A DNA stretch of 64,000 bases from the NCBI GenBank assembly GCA_036850595.1, contig CM072156.1, forward strand, positions 10,843,441-10,907,440, in the 5' to 3' direction. This stretch comes from Rhyacichthys aspro. Taxonomy: Eukaryota; Chordata; Actinopteri; Gobiiformes; Rhyacichthyidae. The translations under genes and the position numbers were made by a program. This document shows positions 51,550 to 63,600 of this stretch, in pieces. The number at the start of each line of letters is the position of its first letter. Within the stretch, counting starts at the first letter, position 1. Below the pieces are notes generated by a model that saw only the letters and a list, made by a program, of their open reading frames with translations, was not told where the DNA came from and did no database searches.

Positions 51550-53290
51550 TCACCCTTGGCACAGCACGTCAGTCTCAAACTGCAGCAGCTGTCCCATGAA
51601 TGCCAAGTTGGGGGAGATGATGTGCCGCCGCTGCTTCACAAAGTCAAAGGCCTCTTCAAGGCGAACACGCTGAGTGTGCATGAGATAGGCCAGACAGATG
51701 GTGGCGGAGCGTGAGATACCTGCCTGGCAATGTACCAATACTCGGCCGCCATTCTGCTTCACTGAGTCTGTGGGGGCGAGAGACGAAAAGATGTTCTCCA
51801 TTACATCTGTGACCACCCAGTCATTATTTACCCACATCATGGACCAAAGTTCAACTTTCAACACACAAGTTACAAAGCTCTTCTCAACTCAGCTATTAAC
51901 ATACATTTCGCTTGTGCAGCATAATCCAGTCATTTTGTAACCAGATTAAAAAGTTTAGCCAGAAGCCTGGGCTTCAAAATGGATTAGGAGCACAAGCAGC
52001 TTTTCAACATTATTTGGATATTTTTTATGTTTTTGTATAGGAAAAACAAGGGCACAGTTTTAAAGCTAGTTAAATAATTGTTTAAAACATTTTGTTATGT
52101 AAAGATATGTGTATTATAAATACACTGTGCACAATTTGTATCACATGCATTCAGGGTTTTTTGTGAGAAAACTCACCAATAAAGGCAATGGCTGTGGAGA
52201 AGCATGCACTGATATCAGCAGCGAGACTGTCCTCCACAGTGAGGCGCAGGTACTGGAGCTCCCCCTCATAGATATTGGGACAGGATGAAGACACATTGAG
52301 CACAGCTGTGATGCCTGCTGCGTCCAGAGCCTCTCTGCGCGCTGAGTGAACCTCACTTCCAAGGAACAGGAAGGGCAGAAGCTCCACTGGGCCATCCTGC
52401 CAGTTACAAATGACATTCATGTTGTTCAATGTTCAAATGTTCTTGTTGTGCAGTGTGGTAGGCTATAAGACAGTAAAAATAGTTTCCCTCACTAGACTAA
52501 GATGTGTGTCTTCAGGTCAATTTCCAAACATAGAGAACAACATGTATGTGTATGTAATGTATTTATAGACTGTGAAAGAAGTATTTTAGTTTGTAGATGA
52601 TCAACAAGTTTTCTAATAGAGATACCAAGAATAAATGTTTCTTACCCGATCATATGAAGGTGTTGTGCGACCTGTCACTCGCTCTGGTTCGACTGTGGGC
52701 ACTTTTTTGCAGATAGAGTTGTAACACAGCTCTGGGTAGGCCTCAGAAAACCCCTCAAATCCACCTACAAACAAGGTCACAAAGTATTAGTTTGGAGGCC
52801 TTTCAAATCCTGCTTTTGAGCTCTTGTGCATTAGACTACGGGTGATGAAATCAAAAATCGATTTTTATACAAGTTATTGTTTTAACAAAGTAGCCTTGTC
52901 ACCTTGCAAAAAGCACACCTGCGTCCTGACTTCGCTCTGCAGGGCACTGAGCAGCATTTGACCCACGCTCTCGGCTTTCAGCTCGTTTATTGAGCTGCTC
53001 CTCTCGTCCACTACCACCAATGGACAGAAGAGACCTTGCCGCAGCCGGTGTAGGAACTCTCTGTCCGGGATGAGCCACTCCAGAGCCACCGCGGAGCTCT
53101 TGGACCTGCGCCGCAGCATCGAGTTCCAGTTGACACTGCGGGATTCAATGATGTGCGCCAGGGAGAAGTCCAGGAAAGGTCTGCAGTCCAGCACCACACA
53201 GCCGCCTAGGGGGTAGTGCTCCTGGGGCACCCGCAGAATTTGGGCCAGCTCATGCCCACAAATCTCCACCAGCTCGAAGCTGGATGTCAT
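51550..53290 (-). CDS. dusp2: Dual-specificity MAP-kinase phosphatase 2 (PAC1)
   Basis: Four exons in phase: 52903-53290, 52646-52764, 52177-52396 and 51550-51767, encoding 314 residues, the length of human DUSP2. Residues 1-130 form the rhodanese-like MAP-kinase-binding domain, with VVLDCRPFLDF and the basic docking run RRR at 60-62 (NWNSMLRRRSK). The phosphatase domain spans about 170-314: general acid Asp225 (TVEDS), then the loop HCQAGISRS with catalytic Cys256, then AYLM. The end LLQFETDVLC matches DUSP2. The enzyme removes phosphates from Thr and Tyr of activated ERK and p38 in the nucleus, and in mammals it is an immediate-early gene in immune cells. All splice sites are standard GT-AG. 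DUSP5 and DUSP4 are the nearest alternatives, but the length, the end sequence and the adra2b neighbour favour DUSP2. Confidence 0.93.
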
Positions 53291-53419
53291 GGCGATAAAT
53301 TAGTAAGCAAACGTAAAAACTATAAATGCCTGTTTATTCTATGTGAACAATCTTGAACGAGCAAACAAATCCGCTGTAAAAGGCAGGACACTTTATCTGA
53401 TCATGTGGTGTTCACGGCC

Positions 53420-53650
53420 TGACGTGAGGTTAGTTTAAGTCTGTACTTTCACTCACTTCATTGATAACAGCTGTGAACGGGGCAGGGTCCTTATGTCTCC
53501 TCCCACTTTCCACAGGACAAATACATGCGGCGGAACTACCATATAAGGCGTACCTGACACTCCTAATAAGGGCCCTGACGTGTCTTCAGAGTTTCCTACC
53601 GCGCACGTGGTGACTTGGGGTCGTCCGTGGTTTTGTGTCGAATGACGTGA
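53420..53650 (-). promoter_or_regulatory. Cluster of CArG box, E-box and CRE-like half sites upstream of dusp2
   Basis: Within 360 bp upstream of the dusp2 ATG are a perfect CArG box CCATATAAGG (53539-53548), an E-box CACGTG (53604-53609), and three TGACGTG sites (53420-53427, 53576-53583, 53643-53650) that match ATF/CREB half sites. Serum-response-factor and CREB/ATF sites are typical of immediate-early promoters, which is how DUSP2 behaves in mammals. Sites are seen directly; their function is inferred. Confidence 0.5.
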
Positions 53651-55080
53651 TGCGGAGGTAGAGCCATGTTCAGAGATTAAGGGAAATGTTTTACCCCTTT
53701 GACAACTTGATTCTGTTTCTGTCAACAAGATACTATCCCACTGCTGTGTAGCTTTAGAGCTAAAGTTTCATTTTTTTTTCTAGCCAGACAACTGGGCTAA
53801 ATATAAGCATAAAATGATTTTGTAGGCAGACCCTACATACAAAACGATTGTATTGAAAGTGCTGTAGGTTTTATGTTGACTTAATTCTACTGAGAATGCA
53901 TTAAGTTGTCTGTTTATATCTTGTGAAATGCTTGTTGTTTTAAGGCCTAACACACTACCATAGTGGATGTGTTATGATAAAAGACCTGTATTAAGCAATA
54001 GCTGACATGAAATGTATGTTTCTCACTATAGCATTTAAATGTAAATATCAAAGTAGCTGTATCAAACATTTATTTAGAGATACAATAAATAAGTGTTTAA
54101 ATGAAATTATGATAATTTTGTTTCTAAAATGTCAAATGTCAACAAACGATACTACTACAAATTATACCACTATAACTATTTATTGTCAGAATGTAGTTTT
54201 ATGTGTTTAAGATCAAGTCCACAATAACTTTTATACAGTACAAGTCAATTGTCCTATAAATAACATCTTGAGTTGCCATGTGTAATACAAACATTATATA
54301 TCATGTCTGGTGGGTATAGTTAGTGGTACAGTGGGCAGTCTGATGTCTGTTTCATTTCCTCACATCCCACACTTGAATGATTCTGCCATCCCACTCAAAC
54401 CTCTGACTCCACTTTCTTTGTGCACCCACTTCCCTTCTCTGTCCCATAGTGCTGACAACGGCGCCCCCTTCTCATTACTCCCACGTTCCCATGCAGCCTC
54501 CCTGCTGTTGCAGCATTTTCAGTGTACAGCAGGGAACAAACACAGTTCATCATAGCTGTCAGCCTCCAAAATAAATGAAACTGTCATTGTAACACTAACA
54601 TACACACAAATCACATTGAGAAAGCTGTGAATAACAATAACAACATCTACTTTTGGCACCCTGGGTTTGCTTCTCATCATACAGGGGATTATCCAGGATT
54701 AATTTGAAGGCTGGGGCTATTAATCTCTGAAAACCACTGTAATCCAAGATTTACCTCATGTCATTCCTCAAACACCCATGTGACAACACCATTCAGGGGA
54801 TGCCTGCTGAGGCCTGATTTGATTGGAAATGGATATGTATTTACATTCTCCTGTTTATGCCTGACATTTCATCACCATATTGATTTGCCCTTATTCATAT
54901 TTCATTTAATATTTAATTATGTCTTACTCATTATACACATGACAGTTCATTTATGTGCAACTAACATTTGTGTAATTTTACTGCTTAACTTTGCATTTAA
55001 TGTTGGAAAATTTGCCAGAAAAATGTACATAAAATGACTAAAACTCTTGTAAAGAGTGTATTAGTAAAACAGTGTCCCTT
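53651..55080. other. No gene recognised
   Basis: The space between the dusp2 upstream region and the 3' end of the izumo1-like gene. AT-rich, with no domain-bearing frame or clear repeat. Confidence 0.55.
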
Positions 55081-58000
55081 TTACAGAAAACTCTGCATTA
55101 GATTTTCTTCTTTCTTCCTCCTTCTTAGTAGGTCCTTCCTCATTACTCTATAAAAATAAAACAAAAAATCACTAAAACCAAAAACTACCTCCCAAAATAT
55201 ATATATGACCTCATGGTGGGATTTTATAGTATTAGTAAGGAGTGGGTAGATATAAAGTTACTAGACCAAATAGTATGAATGAGCTGTAAGGAGCTCCTAG
55301 GTCTTACACTTTCTATTTCTTGATCCTTAGATGATCTGAGGTTTTCTAAAAAATATAAATGATAGATAATTTTCTCTAACATCTTACACTACCCAATCTG
55401 AAAATTATGCCACATTATATATTACATGTTAACTGATAAGTTTAACACAGAGCACAAAACTTTCCAAAACATTAAATGTACAACTTACTTCTACCTCTAC
55501 AACACCATCTGATCTGGCGTCTGTTGTTTGCTAATTTATAATGTTACCTTTATTTATCTGTAAAATGTTTTTGTGTATTTCTGTCTACTTTCTTCTTTAG
55601 CCTTTGAACCTTCTTTCAACAAATCGACTCTCAGCCTCATTCTGTGCCTCTCACCTGAGAAGAACAACGAGGCCTATGCTTGCAGCAAGACAGCTTGCGG
55701 TAACCACGGCGATGACTGGCACCAGTAGGACCTCCCTTAACTCAAAAGGTGAGTAGCTGTTTCCCTGAACAAGCGGTGGGAGAGTGATCACTGGCCTATG
55801 AGTTTGTGTTGCCAAAGCAATGACTAAAGGGAGTAACAAGGTTGAAAAGACACAGGTGGTCAATGCATTTTGAAAGTAAAAGAGCTCATATTGCATTATA
55901 CAATGAATCCAGAAGAACCATATGACAATTAATAAAATTAATATTATGATTAATATTTGATGAAAATGAATTATTATTAAAATTAAGGATTAAGGCACTT
56001 TTGTTCATCAGAGAATAAGTAAAAAAAAGTTTGAAATTTAGATTTTCCCTTTTAAAGGTCACATGAATGAGTAAAACAAAACTTTACATTAGCTGTTTTG
56101 TACAACATTTACCTGAAACTAAAAAAGTAACTTTGTAAAACACTGTTCCACTTTGGTTCTGCAATGAGCAACGATAAGTTCCCCTTTCTTCCATGTGCAG
56201 CTGATTTAAGACCACAGATGAATCATCAGTCACTACCAACACTCTGAAGTCATTCTCCTCCAGCTGCACATAGAAATAACATAATATGACGGTGATGGTG
56301 TGTGTGGATATGAAAGAATGTTTCTAATATTGTTTTGTGTTGGGAAACCTTTTTACTTCCTGGCACTCCCGGGGCCCAGGAATAGTGGTACTCGGGGTTT
56401 CCTAACAAAAGGCGATGCCAAGGGAGGAAACAGTCCAGCACTGCCTGGTTACCCTCTTCTGCCTGCACTGGGTACTCTGGGAATGACAGATATGGCTGCT
56501 TCATTCACTCAGGATTACTTCATTCATTCACTCATTCATTTTCTACCACTTAGTCCCGTTTGGGGTTGTGGGTGGCTGGAGCCTATCCCAGCAGCTTTTT
56601 TTGGTGGGGTACACCCTGGACAATGGCCAGTTCGTCGCAGGGCTGACACTTAGAGACGAACATTGACAGACAACCATTCACTGTCACATTCATTCACTAG
56701 GGATACTTTAGAGTTGCCAATTGACCTATACATGTATGTCTTTGGGCGGTGGGAGGAAGCTGGAGACCCCGGAGAGAACCCACAGTGACACGGGGAGGAC
56801 ATGCAGACTCCTCACAGAAAAACCAGAGTTAGCTGACGATGTTTGAGTTGGCCACAATCAGCCAAGGATGTTTTGAGTCAGCCGTGATTTGAACTCACGA
56901 CCTTCTTAGGATTACTTTCATAATCTTTTTATTAGCTGTGCACATGGACAAGCAATGCAACTGTAAAGAACACATTTACCCACTTGTGACAACATGTGCC
57001 ACTGATGTATCACACCCACCCACACACACCCACTCAGCAGTATAAACAAGCAGTAAATAAAAAGCATATACCTCCACAATCCTGTTGGCCAGTGGGAGAG
57101 GGGCAAGTGTATGTCTTGTAAAGGCAAGCCCTGCAATCCATGACCCTTCGAATAAGAAGCCCTAAAACAGTTTTGACATGTGACAGAAGATACACTGTCT
57201 CTGCGATGAACCAAATGTTATTGTACAGAGATTTACAGTCACACATATGATTAAGAGATGAAATGCTGCAACCTTACCACACTTGTTAGGGCACAGTCCT
57301 AAAGGAAGAAATGCAAACAATAACAAAGTAATCAATCTTATATATTAGTATCTTTAAATAACACATCATGAGTACATTGTTTTTGTGTGTATTGAGTTCA
57401 GGCTTTACCATCAGGTATGAAAGAGTTCAAATGTTTCTCTAATATCTCCCGACCTTTTTCCATGATTTGAATAGCTTCAGATGTTGACCCTTTAAATAAA
57501 GCATTACTGGTGAACACATAGATTCTATACAACAGCATGTGTCATACGTCAGAAGGTTTGCTAGGGCTTACCTGTGCGTGTGCTTTTCAGGAAGCGGTCA
57601 AATTCACTCTGGTACTCTGTTCTGGCTCTGTAAAGAGTAGTGAGGTCTGACAATAAGTCAGACACAGTCCACAGAAAATTGTTTAATAATTAATAATTTG
57701 TTTAATAATAATATCATAAGAAGACACATTACAATCATAAGAGATTTGTAAACAAAATGTCACATTTTAAAATAATTATTAGTAGCAAAATATTTATAAA
57801 TACCTTTTTGTTTTTTTGTTTTTTTTTAATCAAAACACACATCTAGGATTTGATGTGCTGCATGGTTAAGCTAAGCAATTTTAGTTTTCCGTCTTATGGT
57901 TAAGTAGAGTACATTTTCTTTACAAAACTAACAATCTCATCTGTCTGACTACTTATGAATAACCCAAAAAATGGTCTATAGTATATTTAAAATTTAGTGT

Positions 58001-58249
58001 GAGGTTTCTTTACTATATTAACTATTGCTGAATGTGTTCTTTCTCACCAATTACTCCCCTGCGATTCTCACTGGTCTCTCTATAGGTCACAAAGGCATAG
58101 TCACAAATTTTTTGGAGCTCAATCTGTTTGAGCACTTTGGGCTCAGACAGAATAAAATCCTCATGCATCAACCTTATGCTGCGCTCACACTGCAGACAGG
58201 TCTTGACCTGAGATATAGTGATGTGCAGAAACAGCAAGATCAGAAGCAT
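55081..58249 (-). CDS. izumo1: Izumo1-like sperm membrane protein for gamete fusion
   Basis: Nine exons in phase on the minus strand: 58048-58249, 57572-57646, 57409-57489, 57278-57298 (21 bp), 57072-57161, 56349-56476, 56113-56263, 55655-55823 and 55081-55147, giving 327 residues (human IZUMO1 350). Order: signal peptide (about 1-16); a helical Izumo domain opening with CLQC (18-21); a hinge with CPNKC (122-126), CRAC (136-139) and DCGE (154-157); an Ig-like domain with Cys172 and Cys231 and a glycosylation sequon at Asn235; a transmembrane segment (about 282-305); a short basic tail. Izumo1 acts on the sperm surface in egg binding and fusion, with Spaca6 and Tmem81. CPNKCG and DCGE are shared with human IZUMO1. 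SPACA6 has the same architecture and a similar YSW and RGTxxC pattern, so it is the main alternative. The exon 56349-56476 donor (AAAAAG then GTTTCC) is weak. The last exon is the least certain. Confidence 0.72.
56521..56907 (-). mobile_element. tRNA-derived SINE in an izumo1 intron, 10-bp target duplication
   Basis: Flanked by AGGATTACTT on both sides (56511-56520 and 56908-56917). It is related to the copies at 18959-19258 and 20826-21091. The minus-strand order is a GAGTTCAAATC B-box-like segment, the GTCTGCATGTC and GACATACATG body, the TGTCCAGGGTGTACCCC motif, then a GAATGAAT tail. The A-box head is missing, so the copy is 5'-truncated or derived from a variant. Its tail end lies about 44 bp from the acceptor of izumo1 exon 56349-56476. 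Confidence 0.85.
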
Positions 58250-60435
58250 TTTCCCCTGGTTTGCATTTACTTCAGTCAGGACAGACTCTAAAAGAAAGGA
58301 GAATGCAATTACTATTTAGTATTATTGGTGTCATGTGGTAAAATGGATGTTATTCATTCGTCCATCATTCATTCTTTTTGTTTGCACAGCAAATGACAAC
58401 GATTTTTAAAAGCAAGAACGAACCTGGTAACGCTGATCCTGTTAGTCCTGTGTAGCTATGTGCTGCCACCCAGTGGTAAAATAGTTATTTACTATGGCTG
58501 ATCTTACCCTCCTGGTTACTGCAGGAAACTCTGAGTTGTTCTTACAGACGTGTTTCAGTAGTGGGCCTTTATTATTTCACCCATTTATTGCAATCACAGA
58601 AGTCAAACGTAAAAAATAAACAAAATTTATTTATTTTATTTACTGGCTATGTCTTGTTACCATGACAACTAGTTTTACACGTTAGCATACTTTTTTTCAG
58701 CTTTCAGTTACATATTAGCATAAAATAAAGCTCCAGTTTGTCATTCAATTTTTTTTAAAATCTACAATCTTTTAAGAAAAAGTTATGCTTATGATTTTAC
58801 CAAACTAGCTACAATCACCTTTAGCAAAATGAATTGCGTGTAATATCACGGTATATTAAAAACCTACGGCTAAACTGCAGCATTTTGTAGGTTTTATTAT
58901 AACAGTACAAATACTACATATCCCAGCCGCACTTTAGGACGTGTAGTTTCTGAATGACTTGTACATAGACCAATCCGCTTCTAGTTTTACTGTGGTGGGC
59001 GGGTTCTTTAAACTTCAAACTCTTTGCTTCTGCGCGGTGGAGTTTTGTTGTGCTCGGAGCTGGACTACGGAGTCAGGTGCAGGGGTAGGATATCTCATTT
59101 ATTGTCATGTACGCTGTAAATGTCACATTAAATGTATAATTTAACATTTTGTGTGCTTCTGACGCAGCCACTGTGGGCAGTAGCAGGACAACCGGTAAAA
59201 CTGGTTACAGAGCAGGCTGTAGTGAAACGACAACTGCCCCACTGTCGTGCAGACTGTGACAGCATATTGATTAGACAGAGGTTTTCATCAGTGTTAGTTC
59301 AACTGTAATGTAATGTTACCTGGGGCTAGTCTGTTAATTACACAAAACCACTGAGCAGCCCGTGTGTCTGTGTAGAGCAGGAAGTGCCAAGCACATCGTC
59401 ATTGAATATTAGTTAGTAGTTTAGACTACAAACTACTAAGACTTCCAAAAGTAGAGAAGAAACTGCATGACTTCCGGGTGAGACATGATGTCGTTTTGTA
59501 TTTATCAGTATCAACAGCAACTATGGCTCTTAATGTTATTGAGAATAGCAATGTTACATTTCTGCTTTTGTCACGTATTTAATTTATGTAACCTTATTTT
59601 TTTGATTATTTATCTGAAACCTCTTCGAAAATGTCTACAGATAATATTTATGGTGTTCCCAGTTCCTTGGGTTAACAAGTCCTGGTGTTTATGCTGGATA
59701 CAAAGCCCTTTCTACTCAAGAAGACCTCCTTTCTTTTGAACTTGAGCTGACCTGGAGTTGTTTAAAATGTAATCCCGAGGTTTAAAAGTTCAAACCATTC
59801 ATGTGACCACAACTGATATTGAAAGTTGCTGTTCACTCATGCATACTGTCTTAATAATTTGTATTTATCTTGGACTATGTTGTTGTTTGACGGCCTGAAG
59901 CGTGTCTGAAATCCACTTACTGCTCTAAAGTTAGGGTAGGGAGCTGGTCAGGAATGTTGTTTATTCATGTCTTACTTGGTCTCAAATCAGAACCCTTTTT
60001 ATGGCTTCATTGGCTGTGTTATATCTACAGAACTGGAGTGGCTACCTGTCATTAACCATATTATAGTCTTTGCACTCTCTTCCTCGCCGCTGGACTCTGC
60101 AGATGAACAATACTGCACTGTTGAACAACAGCAAAATGTACATGGAGTAGCTGCTATTTCTGTAGGTTTGCTCTGACAGTGCTGTAATACATAATGTTTT
60201 TTGCATCAAGACAGCCTCGAGCTATATTTATTTATTTTCTTGTGTATAGATTGCCACTGGGGACAGTTAAGTAGAAAATATGCATGCTATAGGGTATTTA
60301 AGAAAACTCTTTCATGCATTTATATATAATATGATATAATATAAGAAAATGATGCATGATAAACTAATACATAATGTACCTAAAACTGTGAACCTTTCAT
60401 TTGACATTTTATTTTCTCTGCCATTATATTTTAGA
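58250..60435. promoter_or_regulatory. Divergent region between izumo1 and myorg, with CCAAT and GC boxes
   Basis: The start codons of izumo1 (minus) and myorg (plus) face away from each other here. At 58970-58974 is CCAAT and at 58997-59003 is GGGCGGG, about 30 bp apart, followed by a short CpG-containing segment at 59030-59090 that could be a first, non-coding myorg exon. An acceptor TATTTTAG at 60428-60435 would then open the first coding exon of myorg. The rest is AT-rich with no coding sequence. Confidence 0.4.
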
Positions 60436-60604
60436 CCTGGACAAATCTTTCAAATAATGAAGACTTTGTGGAACAAAGCCAGATAGTTTTATAGCAAGAC
60501 TTCTTCCAACTTCAATATATATTAAAGAATTCCTACAAATCTGAGGTAGCAAAAAGCTACAACTCTCAGCTATTGTCAGCTGTCCAAGTGGGCTTCTCCT
60601 CAGC

Positions 60605-63600
60605 ATGTATCAGATTGTCCCAGTGGCTCCTGGGGAGCATCAAATGGCTGGTGGGCCTGGTGGATCTCCACTGAAGAAAAAACTAGGTCATGATGGCCGA
60701 CCAATGGTCATGGCAGGACTGTTCGGCTGTGTGTTGGTGCTGGCTGCTGTGGTCGCCTGGTGTTACTACTCAGCATCTCTCCGTAAAGCCCAGTTGCTGA
60801 AGACTGAACTGCTAGATCTCAACAAAGATGGCTTCATCATTCGAAACCAGGCAGGGGCTGTAATTTTCACCATGGCATTTAGGTGTGTATATAGTTTGTT
60901 TAGTTCTCCCTTCCCTAGTAAAAAAAGTGACAAAACTGTGTCATAACAACCAGTAACAGTCAAAAATGGTGGTAAATACTATACAGCGTAAAAGGCTGGT
61001 TGTTTTCCCTGTACGTCCAGAAATATCCTAAAGAACTGGCTGTCCACAATGTGTGAACAGATAATAAGAAGCTAGAGAAAGCAGACACATGATTACACCC
61101 TTAGGGAAGACTGATTTAGTCATGCCCTTTATCAGATGAGCTCACAATGATAAGACTGGGTGTACAATCACTACACGTGTAGTAAAAATATAGATTGCCC
61201 AGTCCTCTCCCTAAAGGTTAATTTGAGATAAGATTTAATAGCTGGTGGGGTAATATTTTAAATATTTATATATTTTGATCAGATTGTTCTGTAATGTTGT
61301 CCATCTGTGTGTATAGGTGGTATATCGTCCGTATGTATACTGGCAAAGATCTAGCTTGATTTCTTCCATAAAATACTGAATTCAATCTCATTCAATTTTT
61401 TTTCTCTTTTGTGTTGAGGTTGTTCTTTTTTTTCTCTATGTCAACACTACTCCAGGTCTGGCACTCTGGATTTGGACTCATGTTCAAAAGAGAGAAATAT
61501 TCTCAGGTGCAGTCGTTCAAGTTCTGGAAAGCTAAACTTCTTTATCCAGGCAGTTCGACCCAAAGACACAGTAATGTGTTACAGAGTTCGCTGGGAGGAG
61601 CTGCAAGATAAAGCATTTATTGAACATGCTATGGGCTGTAATGCCTCCCATTGGTATGGAGGGGCAGAGTTGGCAATACAGCACTGGCCAATCAGGATCC
61701 ACGGTGAGGAGGAACCCCGTCCCTTTATCACCAGTGACGTGTACTCCAAGCGAAGTGCTTTTGGGGGAATTCTGGAACGTTATTGGCTCTCATCAAACGC
61801 TACGGCGATCAAGATTAATGACTCTGTCCCATTTCATTTGGGCTGGTCAGAGAAGGACAAGACCCTGAGATTTCAGGCTCGATACCAAGACTCTCCATTC
61901 AGACCACCAGAGGAGCAGCAGGCGGCCTTACCTGAACTCAGCTACAGAGTGTGTGTGGGCTCTGACGTCACATCTATTCATAAAATCATGGTAAGCATCA
62001 ACATCATTGTCTTGTTGTCTAGTTTTTTGCACTCTGCAAAATTTCAAATTAGTTTAATCCTGTTTGTTGTTTTATTTCATTTTCTCAGGTACGAAGGTAT
62101 TTTCCAAAACCCATCAAGGTCCCATCACCTGAATTGTTTAAACACCCAGTGTGGTCCACGTGGGCTCTCCACAAGACAGCTGTCACTCAAGAGAAGCTCC
62201 TGCGCTATGCCTCGGATATCAGCAAACATGGCTTTACATGTTCCCATCTTGAGCTGGACGACCGATACACTGCTGATTATGGAGAGTTTGACTTTGACCC
62301 ACAAAAGTTCCCCAATGCCAGTGGTATGTTTTACAAACTCAGAGAAGATGGGTTTCATGTGTCACTCTGGACGCACCCTTTCATAAACTATGATTCCATC
62401 AATTTTGGCACTGCTGTGGAGAAAGGGCTGTTTGTGCGGGAGCCTGGAGGCGAGCTGCCTGCCCTAGTGCGATGGTGGAATGGTATTGGAGGAATCTTGG
62501 ACTTTACTAACCCAGAAACCCGTGACTGGTATTCCTCACATCTTCGTTTACTTAAGAATCGCTATGAGATCTCCTCCTTTAAATTTGATGCAGGAGAGAC
62601 AAGCTATCTCCCCCGGCAATTTAGCACAGTAGTCCCACTTTCTGACCCCTCAACCTTTACCCGCCGCTACACAGAGATGGCCATACCATTTAATGAGCGT
62701 GCAGAGCTCAGGGTCGGTTACCAGAGTCAGAACATCTCTTGCTTCTTCAGGATCATCGACAGGGATTCAGTGTGGGATTATGAGTTAGGTCTCAAGTCCA
62801 TCATCCCCACTGTTTTAACCATTAGCATTCTAGGATACCAGTTTGTGTTGCCTGATATGATCGGAGGGAATGCATATCCCAACCGCACTACAGGTGAGTA
62901 TCCAAGTAAGTTGCTTGTGTTTTATTAATATTCATCGAACCACTCAGTACTACTGTGCCTTGTGTTTTATTAAAAATAACATGCAATAGCCAGATTTTCA
63001 GATGTGGTCACCCAAGGAAAGAGTTTTCTGTTGATCTGTAAGATGTTTTTTGTTCTAAGTCATATTTTACCATTTTTTAGGTTTTGATGGAAAAAGTGGT
63101 CTTCCTGACAGAGAGCTCTACATACGATGGTTGGAACTGTCTGCCTTTATGCCCGCTATGCAGTTCTCTATACCACCTTGGGAATATGACAAAGAGGTGA
63201 GCCAGTTAAAGAGGGTGTGATACTTAGATTAGACTTAGATTAGATATTTAACCAATATATAACAACTATAAATTGTTGAAAAAAGGAAGGTATTTTGTTG
63301 TTTTTTTGGTTTGGTATTTGTTCTGTGTCTTCATTATATCTAAGGGGTCACCACCAAAGTTCATTACACTCTATGGCTGTGTGATAGTCTGTATTATTTT
63401 AACTGATTTGAGTTTTTGGTGGCATTTACATAAATATGCCGCACACTTTAATTAGTTTTGTTTATGGAAGTTAGCCATAAGTTTTGTTTTTTATTTGAGC
63501 TATTTTTGTGTTTTCATACTGAAAGATTAAAACTAAAAGTTCTCCAAACAAAAGTGCTTTATTTTTTTGTTTAGAGTTGACATAAAAAGAACACAAATAT

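Noticed and set aside
55081..58249. spaca6 as the name for the nine-exon sperm gene
   Set aside because: SPACA6 shares domain order and some Ig-domain residues, but CPNKCG and DCGE fit IZUMO1 better. It is kept as the main alternative rather than the call.
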